Source of the DNA: JBAYZQ01 sp041672385
GTDB taxonomy: Bacteria > Spirochaetota > Spirochaetia > Sphaerochaetales > Sphaerochaetaceae
NCBI GenBank assembly: GCA_041672385.1
Contig: JBAYZQ010000048.1
Coordinates: forward strand, 1 to 12,909
Length of the DNA stretch: 12,909 bases
Direction: 5' to 3'
The position numbers and the translations under genes are program-made. The notes under the pieces were generated by a model. That model saw only the letters and a list, made by a program, of their open reading frames with translations, made no database searches and was not told where the DNA came from. Each line of letters begins with the position of its first letter. The stretch's first letter is position 1. Below are positions 8,801 through 12,909 of the stretch, one piece after another.

Positions 8801-10557
8801 AAACCCAAACCACTTAAAGTAAAATTATTAATAAAAAATAAATCATCCTTAGAGTTAGCTTTAACTATTAATGCAAAATTTTCATTTTTTCCATATAAAT
8901 CTAAATCTTTTGCTGCCATGGTCAAAAATATATTTCCATTTAGGTTTTGAAATCCGTTATTCTCAAGCCTAATACTTGAACTAAAGTTCGTTGAAGGTTT
9001 AATAAATTTTTTGGTAATATTTGGTAATATTTCATATAAATTATTAAAAGTAGCAAAATTAAAATCTTTTAGTTCTAAATTTACTAAAATATCGTCATTA
9101 AATAAGTTATAATCTCCTTCTAATAGTACACTATTTAATAAATTCATATCAAAATTTATATCTCTTATTTCCTTATCTTGTTTATAATTTAAAGTAAGGT
9201 TATTTCCTCCTCCTATAGTCTTAAGATAAAAGTCATCCAAAACTAATTTTGCAGATTGAATTAAATCATTTTCTTGAAATTCAAAATGAATATTACTTTT
9301 AAAATTACCTAAAATTGAATTACTAAAATCAGTTTTTCCAACAAAATCAAAAATTCCAGAATAATTAAAATCTAAATAATTTACAGTTGCAGATAAACTA
9401 GAAACTTCAGTATTATTTAAACCAAATTCCTTCATTTCGGAAAAGTTAACCAAATTTGAATTTAAATTGGAAGAAAAATCTTTAGTTATTAAATTATATT
9501 TAAGATTTCCGTTTAAAAATGGTAGAGAAATAGAATCAATTCTTTTATTAACTAAAGTAAAAATAGAATTTTCTAAACTTAAAGAAGAAATAATATTAGT
9601 TTTATCTAAATAATTGATATTTATATTAATTAAAGAATTTTTTAAGTTGTAATCTAAATATGAGAAATCAGAATTTTTACTAGTTATAGTTGAAGAAAAA
9701 TTCTTTTGATTAAAATTATATAGCAAATTCAGATTTAATTCATCGATATTAAAATCAAATCCCTGATATGAACCTTCAACTGACTCTAAATAGATTGTGC
9801 CCTTTCCTTCTGGGTTTTCAACCCGATCAAATAAAAGATCTGAAAGCCCATGGAAATATATTTTATCAATTGAGAAATTATTTTTAAAGTTAAAACCATT
9901 AATAATGAGGCCAAGCTCATCGTTTTCGTTTATGGCAAGGTCAGTTTCCTTTAAGTTGAAAAGTTTTCCTTTATAACCAATTTCTGTTTCAAAAAAACTT
10001 AATGACAAATTACTTAAATTTAAACCATAATCAAGAGAGGCTGTTCCGTTAAATATAGTATTTTCAATTTGTAAATCTTGATAGTTAAATTTAATATCAG
10101 AATTATAAATACTAAATTTAAAACCAGTTCTTTCTAAAATTGAAGTAAAAAAATTGATAGAAGAAGATGATTGATTATTATTTGTAAAATTCTCAATATC
10201 TTTTTCATTTACGGATAAAGAAGCATTATTAATTGTAATATCAAAAATTTGATTACCAGAAAAATAATGTGAAACAATACCTTGTAAATTGGTACCTAAA
10301 TCAATTTTCTCAATAGTAGTAATTTCGTCATCTAAGAAAGTAAAAGAAAGACCTTTAACCTTAATATCCTGAAGAAATTTTCTATCAACATTGTTAAATT
10401 TAATTTTATAGTTTGCACTTTTTTCAGATTTTGAAAATAAATTGAGTAGATATTGTTGACCAATTTCCGGTATAGAAAAATACACAACAAAAACTCCCAA
10501 AAGGAAGACTATTAAAATTGAGGATATTAGGCTAGAAGCAGATACTCGATACTTCAT
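5875..10557 (-). CDS. tamB: TamB-like translocation/assembly module protein (DUF490)
   Basis: This 1560-residue protein belongs to the AsmA/TamB group of envelope-spanning proteins. One membrane segment (about residues 10-31) is followed by a very long periplasmic part made of alternating hydrophobic and polar strands, rich in Asn, Ser, Phe and Leu. This fits the hydrophobic-groove beta fold of the family. The C-terminal TamB domain (about the last 400 residues) shows SENEILKILGQ at 1378-1388 and FYFGKYLGNDLFL at 1478-1490, and ends in a strand finishing with Phe. Proteins of this family help outer-membrane protein assembly and are implicated in lipid transfer; in Borrelia the TamB relative is reported to interact with BamA, which fits the adjacent bamA here. 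It is longer than E. coli TamB (about 1260). The ATG at 10557 is chosen because the membrane segment follows at once. No ribosome site precedes it. It is first in a four-gene operon. Confidence 0.92.
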   Translation of the reverse strand: MKYRVSASSLISSILIVFLLGVFVVYFSIPEIGQQYLLNLFSKSEKSANYKIKFNNVDRKFLQDIKVKGLSFTFLDDEITTIEKIDLGTNLQGIVSHYFSGNQIFDITINNASLSVNEKDIENFTNNNQSSSSINFFTSILERTGFKFSIYNSDIKFNYQDLQIENTIFNGTASLDYGLNLSNLSLSFFETEIGYKGKLFNLKETDLAINENDELGLIINGFNFKNNFSIDKIYFHGLSDLLFDRVENPEGKGTIYLESVEGSYQGFDFNIDELNLNLLYNFNQKNFSSTITSKNSDFSYLDYNLKNSLINININYLDKTNIISSLSLENSIFTLVNKRIDSISLPFLNGNLKYNLITKDFSSNLNSNLVNFSEMKEFGLNNTEVSSLSATVNYLDFNYSGIFDFVGKTDFSNSILGNFKSNIHFEFQENDLIQSAKLVLDDFYLKTIGGGNNLTLNYKQDKEIRDINFDMNLLNSVLLEGDYNLFNDDILVNLELKDFNFATFNNLYEILPNITKKFIKPSTNFSSSIRLENNGFQNLNGNIFLTMAAKDLDLYGKNENFALIVKANSKDDLFFINNFTLSGLGLRLYYDGTINNEIIQQGDFDNFNLLPEGKFVLQKIQNGEKLLALDFLVQNENLSVFNLSSPLKKDFYFKGEIVHDDTKTYELNTELNYSNINYSLKFLLDFQDLTLSILSTGLSLNLGYDKENSIFNIDGNLDEFPLWFPSEKSLGLSSIIKGKINLLDDIFNFSLENFEINGFEEGILRFDFDVTNSEVNFENIKIGFSKDDPAYGFIKFNFDNWSTLFQRDFSNLTFRFSLIKDDEQIEAAFLKQQYLVEVQNVNLNDFIMNKNSSKSIFNLKILGRTQEDSYGTFSLNLNDKILNGNLYYKNLSLDISNGNLDFGDLQIKNLEGTIDLKNLDFNLGGFVDYNKTQSEKDVNHSFNFATSTNYSLIFEKLVEYYNLKEFKLSNLSNFNFSIPDFNSLIEGLTLKMVFSNFDLCNSEYKLDDLNFNISYLNNNLLVNGNYLNGNYNFAKKSINLALNKKWGFGFNIDGNFNSEFDIYINNLYLPANIINYLIDFPVVNIYEGILEGELYLYGDAKKMHSYGTITSDKTGFSLFFTPGQIIHIPNLSLFIVDGEMNTPNLPIFFEKEADHIYKKGKIQFIGDLSNPQNFTYKLLLDAVDPVYVWYPISNNNFNINIEVEATGLITLGDDGEFSYFYTDVSIANSLIDTIFTREIPSWYPIEGKFAVNLNIVTGKNNEFYFPGKKDPILNVTLNENQKININLDPVTNEFGIDGQIGFKSGQIYYFQKDFRVNSGTLKFQTEQAGKGNEGILIDLSAKIRDYDSDGNKVDIYLKLKDASLNNINPTFESIPSLSENEILKILGQNILPTGIYQGASLSSVASVTVAAADAISKLGLLNTNENFNITQVIKESLSLDMFTFRSNIVQNLVTEVLPGGYISKDIDPVARYLDGTNFYFGKYLGNDLFLQGYLGLKAEKYSGNKMISGFLSEDLILDMEISVDWENPLGVFSVFFKPTELSIFNLFDTIGFSISKKISF

Positions 10558-10563
10558 AAAAAT

Positions 10564-10592
10564 ATTATATCAATTGTATTGATTGTTCACAA
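10564..10592 (-). promoter_or_regulatory. Promoter of the tamB-bamA-mutS-comF operon
   Basis: On the minus strand a TTGTGA -35 (10592-10587, 4/6 match) is followed by a 17 bp spacer and a perfect TATAAT -10 (10569-10564). A TG one base before the hexamer makes it an extended -10. Six bases (ATTTTT) separate the -10 from the tamB ATG, so the expected first transcribed base is the A of ATG. This is a prediction from sequence only. Confidence 0.7.
10569..10583. repeat. Dyad ATCAAT-TGT-ATTGAT in the divergent promoter region
   Basis: This is a perfect 6 bp inverted repeat around 3 bases, lying over the upstream edge of the tamB -10 and its spacer. It could be an operator half of the control region. 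Short A/T palindromes also arise by chance in DNA this A+T-rich. Confidence 0.35.
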
Positions 10593-10608
10593 TAAAAAAT
10601 TGTACTAT
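10579..10608 (+). promoter_or_regulatory. Candidate promoter of tmk-HTH operon
   Basis: TTGATT (10579-10584, 4/6) and TACTAT (10603-10608, 4/6) are separated by 18 bp. This would give a start near 10615 and a leader of about 26 bases with the ribosome site in it. It is weaker than the opposing tamB promoter and overlaps it, so the two could compete for polymerase. Other -35 choices (for example TTGTTC at 10583) are possible. Confidence 0.4.
10582..10593. repeat. Dyad ATTGT-TC-ACAAT over the tamB -35
   Basis: This perfect 5 bp inverted repeat around 2 bases covers the tamB -35 hexamer. A protein bound here would block tamB transcription. It may equally be chance in an A+T-rich spacer. Confidence 0.3.
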
Positions 10609-10618
10609 CGTGGTACAA
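10600..10618. repeat. Dyad TTGTAC-N7-GTACAA in front of tmk
   Basis: TTGTACTATCGTGGTACAA has perfect 6 bp arms around 7 bases and covers the candidate tmk -10 and start. It is the most distinctive dyad of the region because the arms contain GTAC rather than A/T alone. It has the size and symmetry of an operator for a dimeric helix-turn-helix repressor. In RNA it could also form a small hairpin if transcription started further upstream. Confidence 0.45.
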
Positions 10619-10630
10619 AGTTATTAAAAC

Positions 10631-10636
10631 AGGTGG
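10631..10636 (+). promoter_or_regulatory. Ribosome binding site of tmk
   Basis: AGGTGG lies 4 bases before the tmk ATG at 10641. It supports this start, which places the P-loop at the usual distance from the N terminus. Confidence 0.65.
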
Positions 10637-10640
10637 AAAT

Positions 10641-11243
10641 ATGAACCAAATACTTAAAAATTTTTATGTTCTTGAAGGTTTGGATGGAGCGGGAACCACT
10701 ACTCAAACTAAATTAATAGAAAGTTTTCTATTATCAAAACAAATCCCATTTTTTTTAACTTTTGAACCAACTTCTTCAGAAATAGGACAAATTGCAAGAA
10801 AGATATTACAGGGTAAAATTCAAACAACTCCCCTTGCCCTTGCTTTTCAATTCTGTGCAGATCGAGAAGACCATTTAAATAATAAAGAAAATGGAATTAT
10901 TAAGAAACTAGAGGAAGGAAAAAAAGTTATCTCTGATAGGTATTTTTATTCTTCTTTAGCTTATCAAAGTTTAGGGGCTACTTATGAAAAAGTTAGAGAA
11001 TTAAATAATTTTCCAGCACCAGAATTTATATTTTTTCTTGATACTCCTTGTGAGGTATGTATCGATAGAATTGATATTAGAGGTGCTTCTAAAGAACTTT
11101 TTGAAGAAATAGAAATATTAAAAAAGGTTAAAAATAATTATGAAAAGGCATTTTCGGAACTTGATGACAAAGTCAACTTGATCAGAATTGACGGAACTTT
11201 ACCAAAAGAGAAAATTTTTGAAATAATTAAAAAATATTTATAA
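10641..11243 (+). CDS. tmk: Thymidylate kinase (dTMP kinase)
   Basis: This 200-residue cytosolic enzyme phosphorylates dTMP to dTDP with ATP, the step common to the salvage and de novo routes to dTTP. Visible family motifs are the P-loop region EGLDGAGTTTQ at 12-22, the EP segment FEPTSSEIG at 41-49 (usually TREPGGTxxG), SDRYFYSSLAYQ at 98-109 with D99-R100-Y101, and a lid segment DRIDIRG at 142-148. The P-loop has Thr19 where most kinases have Lys (GxxGxGK). I recall GTTTQ-type P-loops paired with EPT in other bacterial Tmk proteins, so this probably marks a subfamily rather than a dead enzyme. It is divergent from tamB, and its TAA shares one base with the ATG of the next gene. Confidence 0.93.
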   Translation: MNQILKNFYVLEGLDGAGTTTQTKLIESFLLSKQIPFFLTFEPTSSEIGQIARKILQGKIQTTPLALAFQFCADREDHLNNKENGIIKKLEEGKKVISDRYFYSSLAYQSLGATYEKVRELNNFPAPEFIFFLDTPCEVCIDRIDIRGASKELFEEIEILKKVKNNYEKAFSELDDKVNLIRIDGTLPKEKIFEIIKKYL

Positions 11244-11845
11244 TGAAGGAAGTTTCTTTTCAAAAAATTTATCCAAATAAAGCTCTAAGATACATAATTA
11301 TAAATTCTAATGATGCCAAAAAATTCATTGATGGTATGACAAAAATTGCTGGTTATAGTTTTAATACTTTAACTAAATATTTTTCTCGTAATAATTTTCA
11401 GTTCAACCCAAATATTAATTCTTTACAAAAAGTTTGTGACTATTCAGAAATTAAGCTTCTTGATTTTTTATTTTTAAGTCAAAGCAATAACTGCTCCAAT
11501 GATTTCTATTTTAAAAATCCAAAGAATTTCCTTCCTTTTTGTACATCATCAATCCAATTAGAAAGCCTTAAACTTTATTTTAATGATAATTCTTTTTCAA
11601 TCGACTTAGAACAAATAATTTATTTTCTGTCAAAATCACGAAAGAAAAAAAATCTTAGTGAACAAGAAATAGCTAACCTTTTAAATGTAAAAAAACAGAG
11701 AATCTCTCAAATTGAAAATTGCTATAAAATAGAAAATAGCTATAAATTGAAAACAATAGTTTCTTATTCAAATGCCATCGGATTTCCAATAGAAGCAGCT
11801 ATTATTAATACTCTTACATTAAAAAGGTTGCATCTCCATAACTAA
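11243..11845 (+). CDS. Helix-turn-helix (XRE/Cro-CI type) protein, possibly with two HTH domains
   Basis: This 200-residue protein is not one I can name. Residues about 123-182 form a good XRE-type DNA-binding domain: LSEQEIANLLNVKKQRISQIEN (first two helices about 139-159), then helices around 168-182. Residues about 25-79 (GYSFNTLTKYF, then NINSLQKVCDY and LLDFLFL) also follow the XRE helix spacing, so the protein may carry two HTH units joined by a Phe/Asn/Ser-rich linker (80-115). No enzyme or ligand domain is seen. Its ATG lies within the tmk stop (TAATG) and has no ribosome site of its own, which indicates translation by re-initiation after tmk. The last 32 bp overlap the end of queA on the other strand. 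It is probably a transcription regulator; its targets are unknown, and the dyads upstream of tmk are candidates. Confidence 0.75.
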   Translation: MKEVSFQKIYPNKALRYIIINSNDAKKFIDGMTKIAGYSFNTLTKYFSRNNFQFNPNINSLQKVCDYSEIKLLDFLFLSQSNNCSNDFYFKNPKNFLPFCTSSIQLESLKLYFNDNSFSIDLEQIIYFLSKSRKKKNLSEQEIANLLNVKKQRISQIENCYKIENSYKLKTIVSYSNAIGFPIEAAIINTLTLKRLHLHN

Positions 11846-12854
11846 AGAACCTGTATTTATCTTCTATAGCATGTTTATAGGCTCTCATTATATTCTCCCT
11901 TCCTGCAAAAGAAGAAACAAGGACTAGTAAAGTTGATTCTGGAGTATGAAAATTAGTAAGAAGTTGGTTTACTACATTAAATTTATAACCTGGAGAAATA
12001 AACAAATTAGTTTTTGCATATCCTGGTTCAACTTTATCTGTTTTTAAATTATAGGCACTTTCTAAAGTTCGAACACTGGTTGTTCCAGTTGCAACTATCT
12101 TTTTTCCTCTTTTTCTATAGTCATTAATTATTGAAGCGGCTTCTTCAGAAACAAAGTAAGACTCATAATGCATATGGTGATCTTCAATATTAACTCCACG
12201 CATAGGAATAAAAGTTCCCATTCCAACATGAAGGGTTACACTTACTATCTTAATACCTTTTTCTTTAATTTTATTCATAATTTCTGGAGTAAAATGAAGT
12301 CCAGCTGTAGGAGAAGCTACTGAACCTGCTTTATCAGCATAAATGGTTTGATATCTTGTTTCATCTTGAAAATCATCTTCTCTTTTTATGTAAGGTGGAA
12401 GAGGAACGTGCCCTGATTCAATAAAAAATGTTTCATCAATTACAATATCTGGTTTTAAATATTTTAATCCATCTGAACAACTTTCAATAATAGTAGCATG
12501 AAATGCAATATTATTTTTATGATCGAAGAAGGTATAAGATTTTCCAACTCTTTGTTTTTTTGCTTTGTTTGTCATTACTAACCAACAATGATCTTCTCTC
12601 TCGCTTAAAAAAAGAAATTCCACTGTTCCATTGTTTTCTGTAATTCCAAAAACTCTTGCCTTTCTCACCTTTGAATTGTTAACAATAAGAAGACAATCAT
12701 TATCTAAAAATGAAGGAAAATCCTTCATATCTGTATCTTTGTATTCACCGGTATTTTTATTTATAACCAGAAGTCTATCTTCACCTCGAACCTTTGCAGG
12801 TACCTGGGCAATCAATTCTTCTGGTAAATCAAAAGAGAAGTCCTTGACTAACAT
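11814..12854 (-). CDS. queA: S-adenosylmethionine:tRNA ribosyltransferase-isomerase QueA
   Basis: This 346-residue cytosolic enzyme transfers and rearranges the ribosyl part of SAM onto preQ1 at the wobble position of GUN-anticodon tRNAs, giving epoxyqueuosine. The length is close to E. coli QueA (356). Family landmarks run in order: DFSFDLPEELIAQ near the N terminus, GHVPLPPYI at 148-156, GSVASPTAGLHFT at 177-189, HVGMGTFIPMR at 209-219, HYESY at 229-233, ATGTTSVRTLE at 255-265, NFHTPESTLL at 301-310 and YRFFSYGDATF near the end. The ATG at 12854 has AAAGGA at 12862-12867. The gene starts inside the end of the upstream ruvB-like frame and is probably co-transcribed with it. Its last 32 bp overlap the HTH gene tail to tail. 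Confidence 0.97.
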   Translation of the reverse strand: MLVKDFSFDLPEELIAQVPAKVRGEDRLLVINKNTGEYKDTDMKDFPSFLDNDCLLIVNNSKVRKARVFGITENNGTVEFLFLSEREDHCWLVMTNKAKKQRVGKSYTFFDHKNNIAFHATIIESCSDGLKYLKPDIVIDETFFIESGHVPLPPYIKREDDFQDETRYQTIYADKAGSVASPTAGLHFTPEIMNKIKEKGIKIVSVTLHVGMGTFIPMRGVNIEDHHMHYESYFVSEEAASIINDYRKRGKKIVATGTTSVRTLESAYNLKTDKVEPGYAKTNLFISPGYKFNVVNQLLTNFHTPESTLLVLVSSFAGRENIMRAYKHAIEDKYRFFSYGDATFLM

Positions 12855-12909
12855 TATTATTTCCTTTCTGTAAATTTAGCAATTCATATGCTTTTTTTGT
12901 GACCATTCT
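12829..12909 (-). CDS. ruvB: C-terminal end of Holliday junction helicase RuvB (partial)
   Basis: Only one minus-strand frame is open from the right edge. It reads RMVTKKAYELLNLQKG and then runs on about ten more residues to a TGA at 12829-12831. The first residues match the conserved RuvB winged-helix tail (GR-V-A/V-T-x-x-AY-x-HL). The other two frames hit stops within about 11 codons. The frame overlaps the queA start by 26 bp, and the queA ribosome site lies within it. A ruvB-queA order is known in Borrelia, as I recall. RuvB is the ATP-driven hexamer that moves Holliday junctions together with RuvA. With only 26 codons visible, the call rests on a short match plus context. Confidence 0.6.
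   Translation of the reverse strand, partial: RMVTKKAYELLNLQKGNNNVSQGLLF
12862..12867 (-). promoter_or_regulatory. Ribosome binding site of queA
   Basis: AAAGGA on the minus strand lies 7 bases before the queA ATG at 12854. It sits inside the ruvB-like coding end. Confidence 0.6.

Noticed and set aside
5875..10557. tamB as a repeat-containing adhesin or autotransporter because of Asn/Ser-rich strands
   Set aside because: The N-terminal membrane anchor, TamB C-terminal motifs and adjacent bamA fit TamB better. I saw no exact tandem DNA repeat.
12631..12873. An 80-codon plus-strand open frame at the queA start
   Set aside because: It is antisense to the well-conserved QueA N terminus and the ruvB-like end, with no family resemblance.
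1..12909. Defence system, prophage, insertion sequence or CRISPR
   Set aside because: The genes are housekeeping in type and syntenic with other spirochaetes. No transposase, integrase, direct-repeat array or tRNA attachment site is visible.

Overview
The window is A+T-rich (roughly 30% G+C by eye), gene-dense and chromosomal in character. It holds seven complete genes plus the 3' end of an eighth. Gene content and order suggest a spirochaete related to the Treponema/Borrelia lineages. The run tmk / tamB-bamA-(skp)-mutS-comF is an arrangement I recall from Borrelia burgdorferi (about BB0793-BB0798), and part of it (tamB-bamA-skp-mutS) from Treponema pallidum (TP0325-TP0328). A ruvB-queA pair also occurs in Borrelia (about BB0021-BB0022). 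These locus numbers are from memory and were not checked here. No mobile element, CRISPR array, tRNA or rRNA was seen.

Layout. Minus strand, read from right to left: a long operon starts at 10557 and runs tamB (inner-membrane-anchored AsmA/TamB-type protein), bamA (Omp85 outer-membrane assembly factor), mutS (mismatch repair ATPase) and comF (phosphoribosyltransferase-fold protein), ending at position 28. Gaps are 17 bp, 20 bp and a 22 bp overlap, so the four are probably co-transcribed. A divergent control region of 83 bp (10558-10640) contains a strong-looking tamB promoter, whose predicted start falls on the tamB ATG (a leaderless message), a weaker promoter candidate facing the other way, and three small dyads. 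Plus strand: tmk (thymidylate kinase with a Thr in place of the usual P-loop Lys) is followed by a translationally coupled (TAATG) 200-residue helix-turn-helix protein. Its last 32 bp overlap, tail to tail, the end of queA (minus strand, tRNA queuosine biosynthesis). The last 81 bases at the right edge carry the C-terminal codons of what looks like ruvB, running into the start of queA.

Functional picture: tamB and bamA form an outer-membrane biogenesis unit. mutS, ruvB and possibly comF are DNA metabolism genes, tmk supplies dTDP for dTTP synthesis, and queA modifies tRNA. The least familiar part is the tmk-linked HTH protein together with the dyad-rich divergent promoter. This could be a small regulatory unit controlling both nucleotide supply and outer-membrane assembly, but that link is inference. 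The other notable points are the absence of the periplasmic chaperone gene skp from its usual place between bamA and mutS, and a BamA without the C-terminal aromatic residue.
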